Assembly: GCA_903820505.1 (NCBI GenBank)
Contig: CAIJHQ010000013.1
Location: 1 to 59,372, forward strand
Length of the DNA stretch: 59,372 bases
Reading direction: 5' to 3'
Source of the DNA: Candidatus Omnitrophota bacterium
GTDB lineage: Bacteria > Omnitrophota > Omnitrophia > Omnitrophales > Aquincolibacteriaceae
Translations under genes and position numbers: made by a program
Part shown: positions 43,462 to 49,875 of the stretch, one piece after another
Layout: each line of letters begins with the position of its first letter
Position numbering within the stretch: the stretch's first letter is position 1
The notes under the pieces: model-generated
Databases searched by the model: none
Told to the model about the DNA's origin: nothing
Seen by the model: only the letters and a program-made list of their open reading frames with translations

Positions 43462-43600
43462 TTTTTCCACGCCCCTTCACGGAACATTAAAAAAACACAC
43501 AACCCACAGGCACCTGATTTTGACACCTCAACCACCCGAAAAGCTTTTGCACAGCTCATCGAAGCTTTCATAGATATTGTTTCCGCATCTCGCAAGCCTT
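43462..43600 (-). promoter_or_regulatory. Leader of the giant gene with hairpin and ribosome binding site
   Basis: A 7-bp perfect inverted repeat (AAAGCTT at 43540-43546, AAGCTTT at 43562-43568) can form a hairpin with a 15-nt loop. Further on, AGGTGTC and GGTGCCT can pair through several wobble pairs, followed after about 10 nt by seven Ts, a weak attenuator-like arrangement. The ribosome binding site AAGGGG is at 43472-43477, about ten bases before the ATG. No known riboswitch pattern was recognised. Confidence 0.4.
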
Positions 43601-43607
43601 CAATTGA

Positions 43608-43636
43608 ATTATAGTCGGGTGTCATCTCAATGTCAA
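43608..43636 (-). promoter_or_regulatory. Consensus sigma70-type promoter of the giant gene
   Basis: On the minus strand TTGACA (43631-43636) and TATAAT (43608-43613) are separated by exactly 17 bp; both hexamers are perfect matches to the housekeeping-sigma consensus. Predicted transcription start near 43601, giving a leader of about 140 nt before the ATG at 43461. The region upstream of -35 is A/T-rich, like an UP element. Confidence 0.85.
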
Positions 43637-43648
43637 ATTTATATGTGT

Positions 43649-43668
43649 TATATATTGCTATATATTGC
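43649..43668 (-). repeat. Tandem 10-bp repeat upstream of the giant-gene promoter
   Basis: TATATATTGC occurs twice in direct tandem (43649-43658 and 43659-43668, plus-strand reading), beginning 12 bp upstream of the -35 hexamer. The 10-bp period puts both copies on nearly the same helix face, consistent with an UP element or a binding site for a regulator. No named operator recognised. Confidence 0.6.
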
Positions 43669-43783
43669 TCGTTCTGATGAACCCATGAGTACTTTTAGCA
43701 TAACCGAACAAAAATAATCTTTGAAAATCCTTTGGAAAGTTAATTAGCTTTAATGTCGAATAACCGCTAAAACACACCAAACC

Positions 43784-44284
43784 CTATCGATGTTTTCCTG
43801 CAGTCCTCGGGAAAAGATCGGTTTTCAGACACGTGACGTGATCGATAAACAAAACGCCGTTCAAATGATCCACTTCGTGCTCCACGCAAACGGCTTCGAT
43901 TCCAACGCTGATCTTGTCATGGAACAGCCCATGCTCATCCTGATAACGAAAACGAACCCACCGGTGCCGCTTCAAAAAAGCCGTGTAATCCGGCAGGCTC
44001 ATGCACCCCTCCTTCCGCGCCTCAGGGTCCTTTCTTTCAAGAATGACCGGATTCACAAGGATCAAACGCGCAGCGTGCGGTTCGCGCTTCGAAACATCCA
44101 CGATCGCCACAGCCTTCGCGACTCCGATCTGCGGCGCGGCGATCCCGATCCCGCACGGCTGTTTTCTCAATGTGCGCGTCAAAACAGCGATCAGCTTTAA
44201 AAGATGGCGGTCGAATGCGACCACCGACTGCGTTTGTTTTCGCAACACAGGATCGGGAAAAATACGGATAGCGGCAGACTTCAT
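43784..44284 (-). CDS. def: Peptide deformylase
   Basis: 166 aa. Removes the N-formyl group from nascent proteins, using a bound metal. All three family motifs are present: GIGIAAPQIG (residues 45-54, catalytic Gln52), EGCMS (92-96, metal ligand Cys94) and HEVDH (136-140, metal ligands His136 and His140, catalytic Glu137). The same frame is open for 115 codons upstream, but that stretch overlaps the double-ACT gene and has no family similarity, so the start is set at MKSAAIR (ATG at 44282-44284), 5 bp after the ACT-gene stop. No clear Shine-Dalgarno precedes it; translation may be coupled to the upstream gene. Last gene of the small operon before the giant gene. Confidence 0.95.
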   Translation of the reverse strand: MKSAAIRIFPDPVLRKQTQSVVAFDRHLLKLIAVLTRTLRKQPCGIGIAAPQIGVAKAVAIVDVSKREPHAARLILVNPVILERKDPEARKEGCMSLPDYTAFLKRHRWVRFRYQDEHGLFHDKISVGIEAVCVEHEVDHLNGVLFIDHVTCLKTDLFPRTAGKHR

Positions 44285-44289
44285 TGTTT

Positions 44290-44841
44290 TTATAATGAAA
44301 CCCGTTCCAAAGGCTTCATCTGGATCTCGATCTTCAATGTCCGGGAAACGCGCACCAGAAGCGCCTTGAGCTTGGAGAGATCCGCTTTTTGAGGGACATC
44401 GACTTCGAGGATCATGGCGTAAGTCGTCCTCGGCCCAGCCCCGAGGATCCGGCTGTCCAGGTCCGTGATATTGACGTGCAGCCCGGCAAGCGCGCGACTG
44501 ACTTCGTAGACGATCCCGGTCCGGTCCCTGCCGAACGCCGTGATCACGTGCGGGAAACTTCCGGCCGCATGTCTTTTTCCACGCGTAGCTTTGCCCTTCA
44601 AAAAGGTCACGTGGAGATCCATGGACCAAGGTGATGCTCCAAGGACCTCTAAAGCATCAACGGCGCGCTCCAGGGCCTTTTGCGATGGGACACAAACGGT
44701 CATCATCATCGCGAACTGTCCTTCCAGAAGCGTCATACTGACATCTTCCAAGTTGCACCCGCGGGCAAACAAGATACCCGTGACCTTCGCGATAATACCG
44801 GGTTTGTCCTTCCCACTGATCGTTAACAAGATCCGTTTCAT
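44290..44841 (-). CDS. Double-ACT-domain protein, GcvR-like
   Basis: 183 aa with two ACT domains (about residues 3-75 and 96-172). The first begins RILLTISGKDKPGIIAKV, the second VITAFGRDRTGIVYEVSRAL; both have the D-K/R-P/T-G-I turn typical of ACT amino-acid-sensing domains. Proteins of this layout include the glycine-cleavage regulator GcvR and related regulators that bind small ligands and act through protein contacts; there is no DNA-binding domain. Start ATG overlaps the stop of the AsmA-like gene by 4 bp (44838-44841), so the genes are translationally coupled. The ligand and target are not evident. Confidence 0.85.
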   Translation of the reverse strand: MKRILLTISGKDKPGIIAKVTGILFARGCNLEDVSMTLLEGQFAMMMTVCVPSQKALERAVDALEVLGASPWSMDLHVTFLKGKATRGKRHAAGSFPHVITAFGRDRTGIVYEVSRALAGLHVNITDLDSRILGAGPRTTYAMILEVDVPQKADLSKLKALLVRVSRTLKIEIQMKPLERVSL

Positions 44842-46358
44842 GTTTTTTTCTCCAGGAATTTCGACAGTTTTTTTAATCCTCGATCGATCATTTCTTCAGC
44901 GCCAGACTGGAGGACCTTCGTCGTCACATACTGCAGATCCGGCTGGACGGACGCATTCGGGAACCGCCCGGCGTAACGGAACGGAATGGCGACCAGCCCG
45001 TTCCGGTCGCTGACAAATTGCAACTCGCGAATCTTTTTGATAAGGTAGGCGGAAATGGTCTGTGACAATGTCAGTTGCATCGTCGAATCGATCCGGTGCT
45101 CCATGATATTAAAGCTCCCGCTACCGCTCAGCTGGTAGTTCGGATGGGACACGGCCAGTTCTTCCGTTCGGACCACCCCGGAAGCGACGGTACATGACAA
45201 TTCGAGGCTCTGAAAGGGCGTATCCGGACCTTCCAGCATTTCACTCACCTCCGGAGGGAGTTCTCCTCCCAGAGCGTTCGTGATCGCGATCACCGGCGAT
45301 ATGCGGTCGAAGACCTCTTTAACCACATTCCGGTTCTTCAAAGCTCCGTCGCGGATAACCAGTTTGCCCTGCCCCCGGAGCGACCGCTTCATGCTCTCCG
45401 GATTGGCGTTCTCGAAGGAAAGCTGCATTTTCGCGTCCAAAGTACCGGCCAGATGTTCCCCCCGCTTGTAGACCTCCGGCGTGACGGTCTCGATCTTGAG
45501 ACCGCGGATCTCGAGCGACCCGTCAAACCGGGGCACCGTATTCACGACCTTAAGATCCCCCTTGAACACGACCTTGTCCTGTCCGTAACGAAGAACGAAG
45601 TCCAAAACCTGCGAGACCGGATCCACATCCCCTTCCGTCACGAGATCTTTCTCGACAAGATCCGCGATCTTTCCGGTCGCCTTATAATGGAAGGAGGCGT
45701 CCGCTTTTTGGGAGACCAGCACCTCGACCCGTTCGACCCGAACCAGGAACGCGGGTTGGACCGTTTCGTCCGTGAACCGGACCGTTCCGTTGCGGACCTC
45801 CAGTTTGTCCAACCTGAATTCCAAGCCGAGCGACCCGCCGGCAAAATTTTTAACGGCCGGCGGCAGACCCTGCCCGGTCCCGGATCCTCCAGGCCCCGCG
45901 GCAGCGGTCGCTACCGCGGCCGGGATCACCGACCGCTGGGAACTGACACCTTCCTCGGGGACCCTCCAATTCCAGGACCCGTCCGAAGTCCGTTTGAGAA
46001 CGATCTCGGGATCGCGGATCAGTACCTGAGGCACCGAAAAACGTCTCTTCCAAAGGGACGCGAGATCGGTAGAGATCAGAACATTGTCGCTTTGAAGCAG
46101 TTTTTCGAGAGATTTCGGATGATAGAATTTGACGCCGTCGACCTGGAGCTCCAGCGGGGGCCCCCATTTAAGCTTTATTTCGCCAAGCTCAATGCGAAGA
46201 CCCGTTCGCTGGACCAGGTAGCGCTCGATCTCCGAGCGGAACATGTTAGGGTCAAGGCCCCGCAACGCGAAAAAACCGCCAACGGCGACAAGGGCCACAA
46301 CAATCATTAACACGACCACCAAACCCACCAAAAACTTCAGGAAACTTCGTACGACCAT
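44838..46358 (-). CDS. AsmA-family protein
   Basis: 506 aa. An N-terminal membrane helix (about residues 5-32) is followed by the AsmA-type start: F-x-x-E-I-E-R-Y-L-V-Q-R-T-G, then a strand-rich region with WGPPLELQVDGV and S-L-W-K-R-R-F. The C-terminal half contains the usual AsmA pattern (LRGQGKLVIRDGALKN, then Y-Q-L-S-G-S-G-S-F near residue 415). AsmA-like proteins sit in the inner membrane and span the periplasm in diderm bacteria; several move lipids to the outer membrane. A Gly/Ala/Pro-rich loop (about residues 145-165) is variable. Starts 22 bp inside the preceding gene and overlaps the next by 4 bp. Confidence 0.88.
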   Translation of the reverse strand: MVVRSFLKFLVGLVVVLMIVVALVAVGGFFALRGLDPNMFRSEIERYLVQRTGLRIELGEIKLKWGPPLELQVDGVKFYHPKSLEKLLQSDNVLISTDLASLWKRRFSVPQVLIRDPEIVLKRTSDGSWNWRVPEEGVSSQRSVIPAAVATAAAGPGGSGTGQGLPPAVKNFAGGSLGLEFRLDKLEVRNGTVRFTDETVQPAFLVRVERVEVLVSQKADASFHYKATGKIADLVEKDLVTEGDVDPVSQVLDFVLRYGQDKVVFKGDLKVVNTVPRFDGSLEIRGLKIETVTPEVYKRGEHLAGTLDAKMQLSFENANPESMKRSLRGQGKLVIRDGALKNRNVVKEVFDRISPVIAITNALGGELPPEVSEMLEGPDTPFQSLELSCTVASGVVRTEELAVSHPNYQLSGSGSFNIMEHRIDSTMQLTLSQTISAYLIKKIRELQFVSDRNGLVAIPFRYAGRFPNASVQPDLQYVTTKVLQSGAEEMIDRGLKKLSKFLEKKT

Positions 46359-46804
46359 ACGCCCTCACCCTTTTTCCTGGCTTCTTCCTGGATTTTTAAG
46401 AACTCGGCCTTACGGCTGAAGTTTTGTGCCTCCGCCACTTTTGCGGCGCCGACCTTCACAAGGAATTCATTGATGAGAATCTCTTGCTCACCCGGGACTT
46501 CGTTCAACGTCACCGGAAACTTCACAAATTTTGTCTGCAGATACGCGTACGCTAACTCCTTGGCTCCTGGAACCGGATTGGAGATCAACTGGAACCTCAG
46601 ATCCTGCTTTTGCGTAAGCACGCGGAGCACCGAAACGCCTTCGGTATCCATAAGAACCCCGGCCAAAACCACCCGCTTGCCGTCCTCAAGCGTCAGCGTC
46701 CCGTCCGCTCCGATCTCCGTGACGATCTCCGCATGAAGAACCGGAGAGACCCCCGCGCCGAATACGGATATTGTGACGATCAGCAACCATTTTCGAAAAC
46801 CCAT
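46337..46804 (-). CDS. Secreted staphylococcal-nuclease-like (SNase-fold) protein, probably inactive
   Basis: 155 aa with a signal peptide (residues 1-25, ending LHA). The mature part follows the order of a thermonuclease domain: DGKRVVLAGV (family: D-G-x-x-V-x-L-x-G-I), ELAYAYLQ (L-A-Y-V-Y-L), INEFLVKVGAAKV (L-N-x-x-L-V-x-x-G-x-A-x-V) and a C-terminal helix FLKIQEEARKKGEGVW. The catalytic Asp/Arg/Glu set of active nucleases is not evident and the domain is short, so a binding role is more likely than nuclease activity. Overlaps the AsmA-like gene by 22 bp. Confidence 0.6.
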   Translation of the reverse strand: MGFRKWLLIVTISVFGAGVSPVLHAEIVTEIGADGTLTLEDGKRVVLAGVLMDTEGVSVLRVLTQKQDLRFQLISNPVPGAKELAYAYLQTKFVKFPVTLNEVPGEQEILINEFLVKVGAAKVAEAQNFSRKAEFLKIQEEARKKGEGVWSYEVS

Positions 46805-47032
46805 ACGCCGTACCTGCTTTCGGTAGTGCTTCTCCTGAAAAGAAACTCGAGATCGCGGGCAATCCCGGCCGGCCTAGACGATGCCGGTTACGCAAAAACC
46901 GCGGCTCTTCCCATCTTCCGGGACGGTCATGGAACAGCTACCTCGAAAACCCACCTCAGTCATTGTAGAGCAATTTTTCTGTTTTTAAAGCACTCTCCTG
47001 CTGTACCCGGAAACATGTTACCCCAGGCGCTC
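46805..47032. other. 228-bp intergenic region with small hairpins
   Basis: Between cca and the SNase-like gene. On the minus strand it contains CCGGC/GCCGG (9-nt loop) followed directly by CGGG/CCCG (4-nt loop), and TACC/GGTA just before the start codon. A possible -10 (TACAAT, 46962-46967) lies in an A/T-rich patch without a good -35. A 29-codon open frame (minus, starting about 46964) has no clear ribosome binding site. No tRNA or known RNA was recognised. Confidence 0.35.
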
Positions 47033-48400
47033 TCAAAGAGATCCCTTCTCGTCAAACTCTTTGCCGATCTTTTGACGTGCCCAGGCCAGGGCTTCCTCCC
47101 GCGTCTTGTGCGTTCCCTCTAATTGAAGTTCATACAGCTCTTCAAGGATGGGTTTCATGGCCGGCCCCGGCCGCATGCCCAGCGCGATCAGGTCCGTTCC
47201 GTTCACGAGCGGCCTGGGTTTCAATTCTTCATTCGCGAATTCTTTCAATTTTTCATTCAAAAACTGATAATTGTCGAGCATCCCATGACTTGCGGCGCAA
47301 TCCACCCGGTGCAGCTCCATCTCTTCCTGAAAATGGGGGCGGCCGATGAACAGCTTGAGCTTCCCCGCACGCATCTGCTGCACGTTCATGAATTTCATGT
47401 GGTTCAGCACGCATTCGCAGACCCCGTCGATCTCTTCGTTTGAAAAACGGAGCCTCTTCATAATCTCCCGCGCGAGAACGGCCCCTTCCTCGGAATGCTC
47501 GTAAAAGGTCAACCGGCCGTTACGTACCGCGGATGTCTTGGGTTTTCCGATATCATGAAAAAGAGCGGAGAATGCGAGTATGGTCGAAACCGGAGGCCGA
47601 AGATGCTCCAAAAGAAGCCGCGTGTGTTCAAAGACATCACCCTCGGGATGAAAATTCTCGGGCTGCTGCACACCGCGCAACGTTTCCACTTCCGGCAGGA
47701 TCTCTTTCATCAGACCGGAGTCCGAAAGAAGCACAAAGCCGCGGGCCGCACCGGACCGCGTGAAGATCTTCACGAGCTCGTCCCGGATTCGTTCGGGGCT
47801 CACTTCGCGGATCTTGGACGCTCTTTGACGAAGCGCCTCCCAGGTACCCGTCTCGATCTCAAATCCAAGCGTCGAGGCGAACCGGACCGCTCGCAAAAGC
47901 CGCAGTTTATCCTCCTCGAAACGCTCCAGGGGGTCGCCAATGGCCCGTATCAATTTTTTGGAAAGGTCCTTCATCCCTTCGACAAAATCGATCACTTTGC
48001 CCGTGAAGGGATCATAGAACATACCATTGACCGTAAAATCACGCCGCTTGGCGTCTTCTTCAGGTCGCGTAAAAAAAACCGACGTGGGATGGCGACCGTC
48101 CTCATATCCCCCCTCACGGCGGAAGGTCGCGACCTCAAAAGGAATATCCTCTTCGACAACGATCATTACGCCAAATTGCTTACCGACAGGGATCGTCTTG
48201 CGAAAGATCTTTTCGATCTCATCGGGGGTCGCGGTCGTCGCGATATCGAAATCTTGGGGACTCTGTCCGCGCAAATGGTCCCGGACACATCCGCCCGCGA
48301 AATAGGCAATGAATCCCCTGTCCTTCAAAGCCCGGGCGATGACAAGCGCCAACCGCCCTTTGTTCTCACGGAGGTCCATGGCACCCGGTTCATTACTCAC
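47033..48400 (-). CDS. cca: CCA-adding enzyme / poly(A) polymerase family nucleotidyltransferase with HD domain
   Basis: 455 aa. Class II tRNA nucleotidyltransferase head: GGCVRD (residues 36-41), DFDIA with catalytic Asp50 and Asp52, RRDFTVNGMFYDP (about 118-130) and SPERIRDEL in the fingers. The second half has an HD phosphohydrolase-like domain (FHDIGKP about 286-292, H-S-E-E-G, and C-V-L-N-H). Such proteins add or repair the CCA end of tRNA, or in some lineages only part of it, so the exact nucleotide specificity cannot be read here. The start is a GTG at 48398-48400 that overlaps the upstream stop as GTGA; an internal ATG seven codons later is the alternative. Confidence 0.9.
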   Translation of the reverse strand: MSNEPGAMDLRENKGRLALVIARALKDRGFIAYFAGGCVRDHLRGQSPQDFDIATTATPDEIEKIFRKTIPVGKQFGVMIVVEEDIPFEVATFRREGGYEDGRHPTSVFFTRPEEDAKRRDFTVNGMFYDPFTGKVIDFVEGMKDLSKKLIRAIGDPLERFEEDKLRLLRAVRFASTLGFEIETGTWEALRQRASKIREVSPERIRDELVKIFTRSGAARGFVLLSDSGLMKEILPEVETLRGVQQPENFHPEGDVFEHTRLLLEHLRPPVSTILAFSALFHDIGKPKTSAVRNGRLTFYEHSEEGAVLAREIMKRLRFSNEEIDGVCECVLNHMKFMNVQQMRAGKLKLFIGRPHFQEEMELHRVDCAASHGMLDNYQFLNEKLKEFANEELKPRPLVNGTDLIALGMRPGPAMKPILEELYELQLEGTHKTREEALAWARQKIGKEFDEKGSL

Positions 48401-48720
48401 AGGCTGAAGAAATCCTTGGCCGCTTTGGCGCCCGCGGCCTTTTGGTAATCCTGATAATCGATCAGCAAAAGATCCGGCCGTTTCTCGGCAAGACGCCGGG
48501 CCAACTGGAACCGTTCGGAAGGGTGGGTCTCAAGGCGGCGGCTGGCGATATATTTAAAGACCGTCCCGCACTCCGGGCAGGCCTTCGTGTCGTAGGCGTT
48601 GATCCCTAGCGCGTTACAGGACGCGCAATTGCCCGACAAATCGCCAATGATGAGAAGGCTTTTTTTCACCTCCTCAAGCACGAACGGCTTATAACTGCGC
48701 AGATAATGTTGTTCCGCCAT
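48397..48720 (-). CDS. Small zinc-ribbon protein of unknown function
   Basis: 107 aa. Four cysteines in two knuckles (C32-x-x-C35 and C48-x-x-C51, 12 residues between pairs) form a classic zinc ribbon; an Arg-rich helix with ETHPSERFQLARRLAEKRPDL follows. The first part, up to GDLSGNCASC, is probably strand-helix. I choose MAEQHY (ATG at 48718-48720) because AAAGGG lies six bases upstream; an ATG two codons earlier and a longer frame from 48783 are less likely. Shares GTGA with cca, so the two are coupled and it may help RNA handling; function not recognised. Confidence 0.75.
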   Translation of the reverse strand: MAEQHYLRSYKPFVLEEVKKSLLIIGDLSGNCASCNALGINAYDTKACPECGTVFKYIASRRLETHPSERFQLARRLAEKRPDLLLIDYQDYQKAAGAKAAKDFFSL

Positions 48721-48762
48721 CGTCATCCCTTTCCAGCATCTTATTGAGGAATCAGGCAAAGC

Positions 48763-48788
48763 CTGCGGTTGTGTGCACCGCAACGCAG
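48763..48788 (-). other. Hairpin in the spacer before the zinc-ribbon gene
   Basis: CTGCGGTTG (48763-48771) and CAACGCAG (48781-48788) can pair with one bulged G around a 9-nt loop, inside the 87-bp spacer between two genes. No clear U-tract follows on the minus strand, so it is more likely a processing or attenuating structure than a full terminator, or chance. Confidence 0.3.
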
Positions 48789-48807
48789 CCCTCGTTGACC
48801 CCGGTCG

Positions 48808-49281
48808 CTACTTCTTGAATACCAGGTCGCCCACCCGAACGCGGGACCCGACCTCAACACCGAAATCATCCCCCTTGCCGGCGACCATGACCGGCTTGTG
48901 GTCGATCTGCATGGAAACGACCCTTTGCTTAAAATTCGTCGTATGTCCTTTGAACCGGAGTTCGTCCCCGATCCGGATATTCCCTGTCTTGATCTTGAGG
49001 ACCGCTGCCTTCACGTGCGGAAAATAATGGGTCACTTCTGCGACGGGCAACGCCGCCAGCGCTTTCTTGACCATCGCCGGCGTCCGCTTCCCCTTAGCCT
49101 TCTTCTTGGGCTTGGACACCGGTTTTTTTGCCGGTTTTTTCGCGGGCTTCTTTTTTGCGGACTTTGAGCTCTTCCACGCCGCCGGCTTCGCGGCGTTTTT
49201 CGACTTACTCTTTTTCTTCGCCGGGGCTGATGAGCGGGACGAACCGAACAGGGATCTGCCGAGTTTTTTCAAGAATTCCAT
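48808..49281 (-). CDS. EF-Tu-domain-2-like protein with Lys/Ala-rich N-terminal tail
   Basis: 157 aa in two parts. Residues about 15-68 are a low-complexity basic tail of Lys, Ala, Ser and Pro (repeats of KKPAKKP), like histone H1-type tails. Residues about 78-157 follow the small beta-barrel known as EF-Tu domain 2 that also ends U32 peptidases: A-E-V-T-H-Y-F, K-A-A-V-L-K-I, I-R-I-G-D-E-L-R-F-K-G, T-T-x-F-x-Q-x-V-x-S-M-Q-I, and G-x-x-V-R-V-G-D. Such single-barrel proteins are small and poorly understood. AAGGAG ahead of the ATG is well placed. The first 77 bp lie inside the 3' end of pcm in another frame. Confidence 0.7.
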   Translation of the reverse strand: MEFLKKLGRSLFGSSRSSAPAKKKSKSKNAAKPAAWKSSKSAKKKPAKKPAKKPVSKPKKKAKGKRTPAMVKKALAALPVAEVTHYFPHVKAAVLKIKTGNIRIGDELRFKGHTTNFKQRVVSMQIDHKPVMVAGKGDDFGVEVGSRVRVGDLVFKK

Positions 49282-49873
49282 GACGTTTCACTCCTTCAAT
49301 GAGTTCTTGGACCTGACTGCCGACCGGCATCACCAGCCGACCGCCGTCCTTCAGTTGATCGATCAACGCCGGTGGCACCTCCGGCGCGACTGCCGTCACG
49401 ATCACCTTATCAAAAGGCGCCGCTTCCGGCCAGGCGTTCCAACCATTTCCGATCTTAAAATGAATATTCCGGTATCCAAGCTGCTGCAACAGCATTCGCG
49501 CAGCGGACCCGAGCGGCTCCACGATCTCCACGGTATAGACTTCCGCCGCCAGCTTCGCCAACACTGCGGTCTGATACCCGGTCCCGGTGCCTATCTCCAA
49601 GACCCGGTCCCCACTGCTCAATTGCAACATCTCCGTCATGTAAGCGACGATATAAGGCTGTGAGATCGTTTGTTGGTAACCCACCGGAAGCGGCCCATCA
49701 TCATACGCCGCACCGCGATCCGCTTCCGGCACAAATCGATGGCGAGGAACCTCTCTTATCGCCTCTAGGACCCGAACATCACGTATGCCTCGCCGCAGGA
49801 TCTGTTCATTGACCATCCGTTCGCGTTCGCGTCGCAACGGATCACGATCCGGCTCCACAGAGCCCTCCCTCAT
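49205..49873 (-). CDS. pcm: Protein-L-isoaspartate O-methyltransferase
   Basis: 222 aa. Uses S-adenosylmethionine to methylate damaged isoaspartyl residues so that they can be repaired. Family motifs are intact: M-V-x-x-Q-I near residue 20, the substrate region ISQPYIVAYMTE (about 69-80), the SAM-binding DRVLEIGTGTGYQTAVLA (about 89-106), post-motif I VYTVEIVEPL, and the C-terminal DGGRLVMPVG. Length is normal. Only 2 bp separate it from rmuC upstream. Codon 6 (GTG, after GGGAGGG) is an alternative start. Its 3' end overlaps the next gene by 77 bp. Confidence 0.94.
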   Translation of the reverse strand: MREGSVEPDRDPLRRERERMVNEQILRRGIRDVRVLEAIREVPRHRFVPEADRGAAYDDGPLPVGYQQTISQPYIVAYMTEMLQLSSGDRVLEIGTGTGYQTAVLAKLAAEVYTVEIVEPLGSAARMLLQQLGYRNIHFKIGNGWNAWPEAAPFDKVIVTAVAPEVPPALIDQLKDGGRLVMPVGSQVQELIEGVKRHGILEKTRQIPVRFVPLISPGEEKE

Positions 49874-49875
49874 CC

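Noticed and set aside
43351-43461. Lipoprotein signal at Cys30 of the giant protein
   Set aside because: The residues before Cys30 are A-T-Q; Gln at -1 does not fit a lipobox. Cleavage after ALA at 35-37 fits better.
44285-44629. N-terminal extension of peptide deformylase by 115 codons
   Set aside because: It overlaps the double-ACT gene in another frame, has Arg/Pro/Gly-rich shadow composition, and deformylases normally start near MKSAAIRIFPDPVL.
45453-46310. Plus-strand 285-codon frame opposite the AsmA-like gene
   Set aside because: Antisense shadow: the minus-strand gene has a membrane helix, AsmA motifs and tight coupling to its neighbours.
46850-46955. c-di-GMP-I (GEMM) riboswitch-like pattern on the plus strand (GGGCAATCC, then TTACGCAAA, with a CTCGA/TCGAG closing stem)
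   Set aside because: The expected GNRA loop and the CCTAA segment are missing, and no plus-strand gene lies downstream. An Rfam RF01051 scan could settle it; I treat it as chance.
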